Below, piece by piece: positions 35,835 to 47,659 of a stretch of 64,000 bases of DNA. The notes under the pieces were generated by a model. It was not told where the DNA came from, made no database searches, and saw only the letters and a list, made by a program, of their open reading frames with translations. The DNA is from Epiperipatus broadwayi (lineage: Eukaryota > Onychophora > Udeonychophora > Euonychophora > Peripatidae): contig JAQFVV010012512.1 in the NCBI GenBank assembly GCA_028023455.1, forward strand, positions 2,391,935 through 2,455,934, read 5' to 3'. Each line of letters starts with the position of its first letter. The stretch's first letter is position 1. The position numbers were made by a program, and so were the translations under genes.

Positions 35835-37310
35835 CAATGTCAATAGCAATCAACAATTTCAAACTATTGTCATGACAACCTTCTTTTAACAATAAATGTG
35901 GAATCCCACCTTTATTAATGGTTTAATATACTTATATAGATTCTAAAGATTGCAACTTGACTGTAGAGATTGAAATTATTGATACAAAGAAGTTTAAATA
36001 AACCTCTTTGAACAGGTAAATATAACATTCTGGAATATAGACTAATAAATTTCATTATCTGTAGTCAAGTTTCAATCTTTTGTGTCAATATAAGTACACC
36101 TGGGTCTCTTTTTACATGGACTTATTTAACACAATTTTGAAGTTACATGATTCATGTTTCACCAGAAGTCGAACTCCGATAATGCGCTATTACTTTAAAT
36201 AGTAAATTTCGCGCACTTACGTTATATTGAAAGTAATAGCACATTATTGGAATTCGACTTTCATCTTAGTAATTTCAATATTTTCAGTGCTTTATAATAG
36301 TAAGATTTTATGCAATAATGAAATTAAAATCATGATTTCCACATTTTATGTATACACACATTAAATTTTACAAGATTATAATGTAAATTTGTTCAAACAT
36401 TGTGCGTGTTAATTTTGCATTTTAAATCACATTCTGTTTTTGCTTTTTAATAAAGAACGTAATCAATTATTAATCATTTAGTGTCCACAAGTTTATTTTT
36501 AAAAGGTGAGTAATAGCAGTGGGCACAATTAAATTTGACAATTAAAAATTAAAATCTGATTTTTAATTGTAATTAACAATTTAAAAATTACTTACGGCGA
36601 CTTGAAATTAATGTGATGTGAAATTTGATTTTTAAGCGGAATTGAAAATTAAAAAATTAAAGTCAAAAATAAGAATTTAATTTTTAGTTGTTAGTTTCAT
36701 AAACAATTAATAAAATCATCATCTCACATTGTCACCAGAAAACCATTGACACAACATGAGTGTGAAGTTGGCGCTAGTTGTATTTCCTCTTGTGAAAAAT
36801 TGATTTTTTACCAGTTTGCAAATGAATGTGTTTTTCGGCAAATAGCGATAATAATTAAAACATGTATAAAAAATGTAAATTACTGTACTGTAAATTATGC
36901 ATAAAAATATATTATTTTGAATAAAATTAAATATTATAGTTAAAAAAAGTTTGTCTTGTATCAATTTTTTTCAAATTTGAAAATTTTTATTAGTCATATT
37001 TTATTTCCTTATTTTTTTTTTGCACAAATTTTAAAGTAATTTTACATTGGTGCTTTGATTTTGAGCGAATTTTGAAAAATCACAGACCACATCCCCCCTT
37101 TTTCAATGTAAGTTACATCTATTTTTGTATGATTTCATTTGCACATGTTTTCTGAGGAACCTATATCGCGTAAAACAAGACCCAGGTGTATATTAGACCA
37201 TTAATAAAGGTGAGATTCTTTTTATTGTTAAAAGAAGGTTGTCTTGACAACAGTTTGAAATTGCTGATTGTTGTTGATATTGGGACTGTCTAAGTGTTCA
37301 CTGGTTTTTA
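35835..37310. mobile_element. Foldback family B, large nested palindrome
   Basis: The left arm near 35850-35935 (AACAATTTCAAACTATTGTC, CCACCTTTATTAATGGT) and right arm near 37195-37300 (ACCATTAATAAAGGTGAGA, GACAACAGTTTGAAATTG) are reverse complements. A second inner pair is ACACCTGGGTC (36094) with GACCCAGGTGT (37176). The interior of about 1 kb is unique AT-rich sequence holding another small TIR element. A further right-type arm lies at 37310-37660. The characteristic palindromic word is GGTGGAATTCCACC. No coding region; the host transposase is unknown. Confidence 0.65.
36165..36262. mobile_element. Short TIR element, MITE-like, nested in foldback B
   Basis: Left end GAAGTCGAACTCCGATAATG and right end CATTATTGGAATTCGACTTTC are imperfect inverted repeats. 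They extend about 31 bp inward (GCTATTACTTT / AAAGTAATAGC) around a centre of about 35 bp. Total length is about 98 bp. Its GC content is higher than the flanks. Confidence 0.65.
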
Positions 37311-37660
37311 ATAATTACTTATAAACCCATTTAACTTTGAGCATTATTATGCTTACTATTTATGTAATACTTTGGGTGGAATTTCAAAGTTATAATTTCA
37401 GTTTGTAATGTCATAATCAATTATTTATTAATCTACATTCAGAATATGTTATATTTATCTGTTTAAAGAGGTTTATTTAAACTTTCTTTATCAATAATTT
37501 TAATCTCTGTGGCCAAGTTACAATCTTTAATGTCTATATAAGTATATATCATTAATAAAGGTGGAATTCCACCTTTATTATTAAAAGGAGGTTGCCTTAA
37601 TAACAGTTTGAAATTGTTGATTGTTATTTATATTGTGATTGTCTAAGAATTGACTGTTTT
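37311..37660 (+). repeat. Additional arm of foldback family B
   Basis: Repeats the right-arm words: AAAGAGGTTTATTTAAACTT near 37466, AAAGGTGGAATTCCACCTTT at 37558 (a perfect 20-bp palindrome), and AACAGTTTGAAATTGTTGAT near 37602. It is in the same orientation as the 37195-37300 arm. Confidence 0.6.
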
Positions 37661-40383
37661 TAATGATGTTAAAATATCGTAAGTTTAAGTTAAGAAACTC
37701 TTTCTTACTGCATTTTTTATTATTAAGTTTGTTTTTTTCAATCCACAAGAGCTACAACATGATTTTATATTTTAAATATTATAACCAGTATCTGATACTA
37801 CTCATGAGAAGAGTGTTATAATTAAAGTTACAAATTTGATTTTTTTTTAATTTTAAGCATTGTTTATAAAAATATAGAATTTGTATAAAAAAGTAGAAAA
37901 CTATAACCATAAGATTGCAAAAAGTGGGAAATTAATTGCTTATATTTATAGCATAACTGATACCACTTGTAACTAGAATCAGTAAGATGTTTTCTTTTTA
38001 AAAAATCAAAGATTAGTTATTATAATGAAATAAATTTGATTATTGTATTATAAGTATTACTTATAAAAATTATAATATTTATATAAAAAATTTAAAAAAT
38101 ATAACTATGAAATTATAAAAAAATATAGAATTAAATTTGCTTCTGTTTAGACTACATCCAGTATGAAATAACACTGGCACAAAATAAAAAGTATAAATGC
38201 ACCATACATTAATAATAATTATTGTTTTGCAAAATACAGATACACTTCAAAGATACTGAGATGGGCACCTGTTCATGTTATAAAATTCTATAAAATCAAA
38301 GCATATGAAAATTTCATGCAGTATGTCACACTAATTATGCTATTGGTCATCTGATTTGATTAAAGTAGATTAGCAGATTTGTTTTTAGTTTTATATCTTG
38401 ACTAGTGAATAATCACTGGAGAAATGCTAGATTATGAATAATAAGTCCTTTGTTGGGTGTTGAGATATCATGTGACATTTGAGTCTTCATGAGACAAGTT
38501 GAGCAAACATGTATATTTTATTTTACTTGACTTGAAAATCAATCGAGAAAGCCTAATGCTACATTAAATTGCAAAGAGAATTATTTAATTACACCATTAA
38601 TTTGATCTGATAATAGGTAAAACAGTCTAATTATGATACAACTTGAAAAATAACTTTTCAAAGCTTATAAACAGTGAGGCGGAAGCATTATCTATCAGAC
38701 TTGTCAACCATTGGCTAATAATGATTTTGATTTTCCATCTTTGTTTTACCCATAGTTAAATTATATAGGCAGTCATTGGCTGATAAATATAGCATGATTA
38801 ATAATATTGGTTTGATTACCCCAAAAATTCTAAACTTATTCGCAACCTGAAAAAAAGTTTAAAGAAGCCCCCTATATCAATCTCAAAGCAATAAAAAGTA
38901 AATATATAATATTATTTAGGTTTGTTGTAAAAAAAGCTTTGGTCATTCATCTTTAATACAGATCTCTAGTCTAATAAATGATTGCCCATTCATAGTGTGT
39001 TGAAATCTTTATTCCTAGATAAATGTCTGGCTTTTTTTTCTTAAGGATATTTAAGATTCAAAACTGAAATAGTAAAAGTCACTGATCAATAGAATAGAGG
39101 GTATACCTTTCTTAATCATATTGTTTTTATGATGAAGAATTAAATGTTTTATTGCTATATGTATTTTTATGAGAGTTAATGTCTTCTATCATACTATACT
39201 GAATAGGTATGTTAATTTAAATGTTGGCACACTTTACAATGTTCATATTTACAACATGAATTTGAATCCATTGCTGAATGAACTTTAAATTTTAATCAGG
39301 CTTAGAATACTTTTGTTATTAGACAGTCCATATTCAATTTATCTAGTGTATCTAATATTAGATAGTTAATGTCAGCCTCAAATTCTGCCTCTGAAGAAAA
39401 TGACTAAGGCTGGTGAGTATCCTTTCTTTTTCATTGTTCAAAAGGATTATTGGAAAAGTCACAGTAGTGGGATATTTATAATTATTTTAGCATTTTAATC
39501 AAGCCAAAAAGACATTAGATCAATTTAAGATTAAAACATTTCCAAATATCTTCATGCTTTTGCATAATCATGAAGTTAGCTTTGAAGATATTAAAAAAAG
39601 GCATGTAATAATGTGAATTAGATATTTACTTTGTCATGCGTACTAAAAATTTCCTTTTCATACATACAAACAGTTTGAAATGTAAGATGGAGTCTACCTT
39701 TGGCAATTAACTGAGGATATGTTGATTAAAATGAAAGATAAATATGATTGAGTGAACTTAATAATAGTGATATTTCAGTAAAATATTTTACATTATTTTT
39801 GTCTAGGAAATATTTATCTATTTCATTGTAAATTTTCATACCCAAACTTTTTTAAAGTTGTCATCCAATTTTTCATCGGCAGACATCTATTTACATAAAC
39901 TCAACTTATATAGGTACTTCCAGCAAAAAAATTTCATATTATATACCATGTACTTAAAGAGAAAATATGATTTAAACGAAATTCAACTTAAACAATATGC
40001 CAGCTTCCTCTATGTATTTATCTTTATATAGAATAGACAATATCGACTGCCTTAAATAATAAAATGTTTCCATTGTTTTAGCACTTTGCTGTATTCTCTT
40101 CTCATAGTATCATTAAGTTTTGCATTGTTTTACAAATAAATATATATATATATATATGGGAGGTATGTGTGTGTGTGTCTTAGAAAAATAACTTGTATGA
40201 TAACAAATTCTAATATTAGACATCATTAAAGTTGTTTTAAATGGGAAAAAAGACAATCTTCAATGGCAACTGACATAGGAATCACAATGCTTGACTGAAA
40301 AAAAAAATATTTAAACCAGCAAAATTTTCTCGATTAAATCATCTAAATTATATTTTCAAAGACTAAAACAATCTGTCAAGAGA
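37661..40383. other. Intronic AT-rich stretch
   Basis: No gene or repeat recognised except a (TA)n(TG)n tract near 40140-40177. Confidence 0.5.
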
Positions 40384-41278
40384 TGGCGTCATAGACTTTA
40401 CTAGGAGACCAGAAAAATGGCTGGAATTAAACAAAGCAATTGAAAATGAAGAGCTTGAGGTATTAGCAGTAGTGGAAACACATCTAAGAGAAGATGAAGA
40501 ACCTATTTTGGAAGATTTGGTATGGCAGGGTATAAATAGAAAAGAAAAAGAAAAAAGGGGTGGTGGTATAGGTGTTATATAGAAAAAATATTTAAATATC
40601 GTTAAATGTCAAGAGCATTTGTGGTTTGAAATAAGGTTGTGTAGACAAGAATGGATGGTGGCTGTAGTGTATATAGCCTCTGGAGATAGTCAAACTGTAA
40701 TGGAATGGAACAGTAGTATATATGAATGCAAAGTTAAGGATATACAGAGTTTTAAAGAAAAGGGGAAGAGAATAATGGTTATAGCGGATATGAATGGACA
40801 TATTGAAGAAATTGATGATGTAAATAATAAGAATGGTCAGTTTTTGAAGAAATTTTGTCAAAGAGTAAATTTGAGCATTGTGAATTTATCAAATATTTAT
40901 GAGGGACAATACGCATGGTCTAGGAATAATATATTTTACACAATAGTTATGTATTGGTAGAGAAAGAGGGAATGAATAAAATATAAAAAAGTAAGGTGTT
41001 TGATAATTAAGAGAGAGAGTATGTAATAGTGATCATAATTTTATTGTAATAGAAATGGTTAGTAATGTGATGGAGGAAAGAAATAAAGGTAGAAACAATA
41101 GTGAAAGATGTGGATGGAGAGTGAATGATAAGAATAAGTTGGAAGAGTATACAATACAAGTTGAAGAAACCATGGAACAGTTGGTTGGAGATGAGTATGA
41201 GAACTGGTGTGGTGAAATAGAAAAGGTGGCAAATAGAGTTTTAGTTGAGAATATGCAGAAGAATAAAAATAATAACAA
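40384..41278 (+). pseudogene. Endonuclease domain of LINE family 2, copy b
   Basis: The frame from about 40384 gives GVIDFTRRPEKWLELNKA and LEVLAVVETHLRED (catalytic Glu context), then KRGGGIGVIY before a TAG at 40579. From 40619 it continues with WMVAVVYIASGDSQ, MVIADMNGHIEEI (Asp-x-Asn context), NLSIVNLSNIYEGQYAWSRN, then a break where the Asp of 'DYVLV' should follow. A Lys/Glu-rich linker runs to 41340. The motif set fits an APE-type LINE endonuclease. Breaks show it is inactive. Confidence 0.7.
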
Positions 41279-41716
41279 AATGAGAGTTAATAAAAATGTA
41301 AAAGAGAGGAAAGAAGCATGCAGAGAATATGTGTGCTATTAAGAACAAAGAAAGTGAAAATGATATTAATGCTAAATGGGGAAAGTACTTAGAAAAGAAG
41401 AAGTTGACTAAAATGGATAATTATAGAGAGAGATGGTGAAGTTGAATAGTAAATTGTTGGAGGATATTAATAAAAATGGAAGAGATGGGAGTAAAAAATT
41501 TTGGAATTACATTAAAAGGAGAAATGTAGGGGAAAGAGAGATAATATTAATAGATGATGAGAGAATAGAGTGTAGCTCTAGAGAAGAGTTAGAGAAAATC
41601 TTAAATAGATATGTAATGGATATAGAAAAAATGTTAGATGTGAAGGACTTAGTGATAGAAAACATGAAAGCATTTAGTAATGGAAATATTATGAACTGAA
41701 TGAGGCAGGGAATAGG

Positions 41717-42480
41717 TTGAAAAGTGGAAAGGTGAGAGGTTTAGATGGATGGGCAGCAGAGATGGTAATGAATTTAGGGCATAGAGCAAAAGCAAGGTTA
41801 TTATCATGTTTTAATAAGATGGCACAGAAGAGAGTTTTTCCGGGGAGTTGGAGTAATACAAGAGTAAGATTATTATTTAAAGGAAAGGGTAAGAATCATA
41901 GAAAGTTAAATAATTATAGACCGATAGCAGTAACATCAGTTTTATATAAAGTTTTCTCATATATGGTGGCTGGAAAAGTTGTAAAGTGGATGAAAGAGAA
42001 TAATGTAGTGGGGGAAATGCAAGGAGGTTTTAGGTCAGATAGGCATATAAGAAATAGTTTATTTGTAGTTACACAACTTATGGATATCAGGTAGATCGTT
42101 ATATATGAGTTTTATAGATATAGAGAAGGTATATGATAGAGTAGATACAAATTTGGGAATGGATGAAGCTTTAGTAAATATTATTAAGAAATTATATGAA
42201 AATAATTACTATACTTACCAATTAGGAGATATAGAATCAGTTAAAGTTAAAAATGGGGTGGGATTAAGACAAGGATGCCCCATGTCACCTATTTTGTTTT
42301 TGTTGTATTTGAGTGAAATGGAGATAGCAATAGAAAGACTAGAAAGAGGAATAGAGATACCATTAACTGGTGGTGAGGGAGTATATATTTTGCCGGGTCT
42401 TTTTTTTTTGCAGATGATATTTTTTTGTGTGCAGAAAGAAGAGAAGATATAGAAGTTATGCTGAGATGGGGATTAAATTT
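41717..42480 (+). pseudogene. Reverse transcriptase of LINE family 2, copy b
   Basis: Blocks in RT order: MKSGKVRGLDGWAAEM; RVRLLFKGKGKNHRKLNNYR then PIAVTS; GEMQGGFRSDR. A frameshift follows, then SFIDIEKVYDRVD (motif A) at 42105, and GLRQGCPMSPILFLLYL (motif B, intact) near 42262. An indel in a T-run near 42400-42409 shifts the frame just before the FADD catalytic box. The ADD reads in another frame as FADDIFLCAERRED. Otherwise the motifs are well conserved. Confidence 0.8.
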
Positions 42481-42543
42481 AGTGAAGAAAAATCAAATAT
42501 AATGATGATTAATAATGGGGAAAGGGAAGATGTATAATTTTTA

Positions 42544-43674
42544 TTGGGGGATATAAAGTTAAGTGTGGTGGATAGATATAGTTATTTGGGAATCATCTTA
42601 AGTAATCAGGAAAATTGCTTGGTTGATTGGGAGAAAAAATTGGTAAATGGAGCAAAGAAAAGAAAGGGTTTAGTAAAGAAATTAACAGTGTTTTCATATA
42701 ATAAATATGATGTAGCTAGAATTGTATGGAAGGTAGTTGTAGTAGCAGGGTTAACATATGGTAATGATGCATTATGTGTTAGTAAAAGGGTATTAGATTA
42801 CTTAGAAAAAGTACAAAGGGAAGTAGGAAGACATGCATAAGATGCAGAGATATGGACAGCAAAGGAGGCAATTCAAGTAGAAATGGGATGGTCAAGTTTT
42901 TATATGAGAGATGCAAAAAATAAAGTAAAAATGTTTCATAGGTTGCAGTTTATGGATGATAAAAGAATAGCTAAAATAGTATTTAATTGGGTTATGAGTA
43001 AAGGACAGGCAACAAGATGGGTGAGAAATGTAATGTGGAATGCAAATAATTTGGATAAAGAATTTATATCAGTATACTTGTATAAAATGTGGGATGATTG
43101 TGTTAGGAGGATTGTTAAGTGTTATAATGGTAAGGAATGGGACAAAAGAATAGATGCATTAATAAAGAATAGGGAGTTGGAGAGATGGAAAACTAGAATG
43201 AAGAGTAAAAAGAGTTTAAATATATATAGAAGTAAATGGAGCATTGAGTGCGAGTTAATTTATGATAATAGTAAGGAAAGTAGCTTATTGTTTAAGGCTC
43301 GAATGGGATCTTTAGCAACAAGAGAATATACATGTAAATGGAAAAATATGGGTGATTTAGTTTGCAAATTGTGTAAGGAAGATATAGAAAATATTAGGCA
43401 TCTGTTGATTGAATGTAAATACTTGAAAGCAGAAAGGGTACAAATAAAGAAGTTATGGGAGAATAAATATGAACAAAGTGATTATACAGAAAGTGGGTTA
43501 TTGGTTTTTATGCTGTGTTTGGGAAAAGATAAGGGGGGTTTAGATATAAAGGCCATAGAGTTGACAAAGATTATGTTGTGGAAATGGGATGGAGCAGATT
43601 ATGGGAAAGCTTCGGGTGGGGAATGTAAGGGGAAGATAAAGTGGCTAACAGATTTCTTTGGGCATAGTTGCTGA
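42544..43674 (+). pseudogene. LINE family 2 C-terminal region with CCHC motif
   Basis: Two open stretches split by a TAA at 42838. The first holds RYSYLGIILSNQ (RT thumb start) and AGLTYGNDALCVSKR. The second holds EIWTAKEAIQVEMGW (starting before the Met at 42883), then a basic Trp-rich region, then VCKLCKEDIENIRHLLIECK near 43363. That last block is a CxxCx(8)Hx(4)C motif found at the C-termini of several LINE ORF2 proteins (often written CxxC..E...HxxxxC). It stops at TGA 43672. No RNase H motif was recognised between RT and the CCHC motif. Confidence 0.75.
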
Positions 43675-43955
43675 GAGATTCCTGACTCCATTTAATAAGA
43701 AGTCACAGTACGTCACATCACATCACATCACATTGGCATATATATTTTCATTTCCAAAGTAAAACCTTTACTAGTGTTTTCACTCATTTTTGGTTTACTA
43801 GCAAATTCTAATGCTAAATAACATCACTTCAGTTTGCATTGGAAATATTTAGTTGTTTTCCTAGTATACCATCGCTAGAATATTTCTAGTTAAAGGAAAT
43901 TTTAATGATAATTTCAATATTTGCTTCTATAAGGTCTGTGAAAATTTACTAATTA

Positions 43956-44240
<285 letters not shown>

Positions 44241-44288
44241 TTCATATACACATTATATTTATTATATATATATATTCATCTTTTTCAG

Positions 44289-44438
44289 ATGCAGAGCGTC
44301 AGAAGATTATCTCTCATGAGAACAGCACTTGCAATATTTATGCAAGTGGGCAACTCGTGGAATGGAAAAAATATTTAGCTGAACCCGTGTATTTTATTAA
44401 CATATTTAATGATAATAAGCTCGTTAGAGACAAATCAG
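44289..44438 (+). CDS. Exon 3 of the secreted protein, galactose-binding-like
   Basis: Acceptor CATCTTTTTCAG, donor AG/GTAATA; 150 nt, phase 1 at both ends. With the leftover G of exon 2 it reads DAERQKIISHENSTCNIYAS, then GQLVEWKKYLAEPVYFINIF and NDNKLVRDKSG. The order 'D-x(n)-N-STC-x(n)-W-x(2)-YL-x(2)-P-x-Y-x-I-x-I-x-N-D' matches the core of fucolectin/F5-8-type domains, where the usual form is 'DGNxxTC...WWxVDLGxxYxIxxIxIyNR'. This is recognition of a pattern, not a search result. The same frame runs from exon 1 with no stop. A role in binding carbohydrate at the cell surface or outside the cell would be inference. The gene must continue beyond 44438. Confidence 0.6.
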
Positions 44439-44698
44439 GTAATACTCAAATCTGATATATAACTATATATTCATACTCTGTTCCAATTATTCAAGACAAT
44501 TTTATTTCTATGTAAAGAGAATCAATAAGAACGGTGATTCATTTCCTTGTTACCTTATTGCCGAATATTGAAGAGGGAGTAAAGACTCAATTGACTAAAG
44601 AGACTCAGTATGTTTAAATGCTTCTTGAAAAACTTTAGCATGTTTTTTTTATGTCTGCACCTATAGCTATATATTTGAAATATTATATATATATATAT

Positions 44699-44729
<31 letters not shown>

Positions 44730-46089
44730 AAGAATAATTGGTAATGCATTGATCTTACATAACCACGATCTGAGTTAGAATCATAACTGAAAATAAACAA
44801 TGTGATTTTTATTCAGATTTTAATCTAGATTAGTATTTTAAGTATCTGATATAAAGCCTATCTAAATTATTATTTCAATATTATGCTGATATATGGATAT
44901 TTAGATGTTTTTAGCTAAAGAGCAAATCAAAAATGAGAAGACACAAACTTTTATCAACTAGCAATTAGAAAACCTGGTAAATAGTGCATTGTTCCATGCT
45001 TGTGTATTGGGATTATTAGTGATTCCATTACACTACAATGGTTATTTAAGATTGTTTTATCATTTACCTCTACGTTCTTTATATATATTCAAATTAAATT
45101 ACTGACCAAATTTGAACTACAAATACAATAGTAATTTAATTGAGAAATGTTGTACTTTGTTTATTATATTGACTAGTTTGGCTTTTGGAATTTTGATATT
45201 TTGTTTATAATCACTCCTTTCACCATTCTTTTGCTGTTAAACAGGCAAATAAATACAAAGTGGCCATTTATAATTCCAGCATCAAATATATATAATATCT
45301 TCATACTCTGTCATTATTAATAATAATATAAAATACCAAAACAGAGATTATATATGTTAAATGAAATTTATTAAACAGAGTGTACTTTCAACATGTGTGT
45401 GTCAAAACTTTGATTATGACACGCACATCAAAAGTATATTCAGTTTAATAAATTTCATTTAACATAACTAATCTCTGTTTTGGTATTCTTGTATTATAAA
45501 TATATTCGTGTGTATATGTGGAGGAAGCTTATCTAGCAAATATTTGGACAGAAATATATCGATTACAAATCAGATGTTAGCACTTCTTTTCATATGGCTT
45601 TAAAATTGTGCTCACTTGAGAGAGTTCATTTCTATTCATTTTAAAAACTTTATAAGTAGACAACTATAAGTCAAGTATATATAATAATATTAGATACAGC
45701 AGTGTTCAACATTATATGATTCTAAAGTCTATAAAAACCTGCATTTACATTTGGTATTCATTCTTATCTAATATTTAGTAGATTACCATCACTATCAGAG
45801 GCTACAAAGATTAATTGTCATTTTGCATTTGCTTGGCAATGATAAAGGTGATGAAAATGATTTGACAGTTTGTTCTGTTAATTTATATGTAATGTTAAAA
45901 AAAATGTATTTATTAATATTATACACACATGTATATGCAAGAACGATCTCTTTCAAAAAACATCATTGAAATTACATGACATTTTAATATGTAATAATTT
46001 TAGCAGTTAATGAAAATTTCTAAAGCCATATTTAATAAATTTAGTTCTCTCTCTTTGCCACAGAAAGAAGTGTGATTTTAATTTAAGAA
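44439..46089. other. Intron 3, AT-rich
   Basis: Holds a (TA)n(GA)n tract at about 44686-44732 and the foldback at 45332. No further exon recognised. Confidence 0.5.
45332..45486. mobile_element. Foldback element, 155 bp
   Basis: AATACCAAAACAGAGATTA at the left end and TAATCTCTGTTTTGGTATT at the right end are inverted copies. Pairing continues inward (GTTAAATGAAATTTATTAAA / TTTAATAAATTTCATTTAAC). The centre of about 60 bp is also partly self-complementary (GTGTGTGTCA and TGACACGCAC). Typical of a MITE or foldback; non-coding. Confidence 0.8.
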
Positions 46090-46605
46090 AAAACTTCTTG
46101 ACTCCTCTTTGAGATCTTAAGAGATTTCCTAATGTCTATTTCATATAATTTTGGTGTTGCTGTTGTTATTATTATGTGATTATAAAATAAACATGTATGA
46201 GCTGTTCACTAACATACATCAACAAGCATTTTAAGTTTTCTTAATTTTATCTTTGAGATTAAGATCAAGATACATGACAGTCTTTCTTCTTAGTTACATG
46301 GCAGTTGATAATGGAAATATATATTTTTAAGACAAAGTAAATGAATGTGAATAATGGTTTTTTTTTCTAATAGGGATAATTATAATTATGATAATAGATG
46401 GACAGTTAAATATTTAAATTTAATTCCCAAAAAAATTAAAAGACTTAGAAAATACCGCACACATAAGATGGTTGATGGAATTAAGAAAGTTTTCTGCAGT
46501 GATGCAGAAAAGAGATGCTATGCTTTGGCAAAGATGCATTCAACATTGAGAGACCATTTTCTGCAGTGGATAAGTAATGATCAAAAATGATGCTGTTGAA
46601 TTCAA
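46090..46605 (+). mobile_element. Mini-RTE: RTE leader fused to RTE 3' end
   Basis: 46090-46345 follows the RTE 5' leader (TTATTATTATGTGATTAT, GAGATTAAGATCAAGA, GTCTTTCTTCTTAGTTACAT). From about 46380 it follows the last roughly 220 bp of the RTE (GATAATAGATGGACAGTTAA, then CTGCAGTGGATAAGTAATGA near the end). About 2.8 kb of coding sequence is missing between them relative to copy 1. The 46354-46590 frame is only the RTE C-terminus (NRWTVKYLNLIPKK, DHFLQWISND). It keeps the two ends and loses everything between, as expected of a non-autonomous derivative or a deletion relic. Confidence 0.75.
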
Positions 46606-47659
46606 ATTATGGCTCTAGTAGATGAAAATGATAAACTTCCAATTTCGTTTTGTGTTCTTATAAATATGGCAAATATGAACAATGTCATTGCAACATTTAA
46701 CACCAAATTCACAGTCATGTTATTATAAGCTGATTCAGAATACTTTCTCATAATTTTCACATTTTAAATCAAGAAGTAATTTTAATATTCTTGATAATTT
46801 CAAATTCCTGATAAAAAAAATAGTACAATTAAATAGGTGTCTCTGAATTTGATGTCAAGTTTTACAAATGCCATTGTCTATATTTGCCATCTTAATAAGA
46901 AATCAAAAAGCAATTACAAGTGTATCATTTTATCTGTTTAGATAGTTGGGTAATGAGGTAATGTGACATAATAAATTGAATTCAATAAATAGGCTAGACC
47001 ATTTTCATTGGTTCTCAAAACTATTACATATTAAAAGTGCGTAATTTAATTATACTCTAACATATGTATTACGAATTAGAAATCTGCTGTAATATTTAAA
47101 ATAATATGTCAAGATATTACTTTGTGTAAGATTATTTCAAGTAAAATTGAATCAGGCTTTAATTTATCTCCTGTAAATTTAATGTTGAATTTAGCATATG
47201 TTATTATTAATCCTGGCCATCTTAATGTAAACTTAAAAGACAATGGGAAGTATGTCATATTTATCTGCTAATATGATTAAATGATGGTATAACATGAGAT
47301 AATTCATTAAATTTTATAAAGATTGTGCTAGGATGTTTTTTATTGGGCACTAAGTTATTTCACTTTAACATGTATTTAATTATACTATAACACATTAATA
47401 TGATGATTTGTAAATTCACAGATGCATTAAATGATTGAGTCAGAGCTTTAATATGTGATAATTATTTAAGGTCAAATTGAAGCAGACCAATATAATCTCT
47501 CTGAATTTTATGTAGAATAATGCAAATGTCATTGTCTGTAATAGCCATCATAATGAACTAAAAATAATTGGGAATATATCATTTTCATCTACTGAAGTAG
47601 TTGGGTGTGTGAGACATAATACGAGATAGTTAACTAAATTTATTAAAGAGGGCATTAGG
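46606..47659. other. Intron 3, AT-rich stretch
   Basis: Nothing recognised. Confidence 0.5.

Larger units (their letters stand above)
40384..43735 (+). mobile_element. LINE family 2, copy b, 5'-truncated non-LTR retrotransposon
   Basis: Carries most of the second ORF from the endonuclease to a C-terminal Cys/His motif. It ends with a CATCACATCACATCACAT tail at about 43715-43733, the same type of tail as copy a. ORF1 is absent, consistent with 5' truncation. The copy contains several stops and frameshifts but is better preserved than copy a at 14.8-18.3 kb. It lies within intron 2 in the sense orientation relative to the host gene. Confidence 0.8.
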
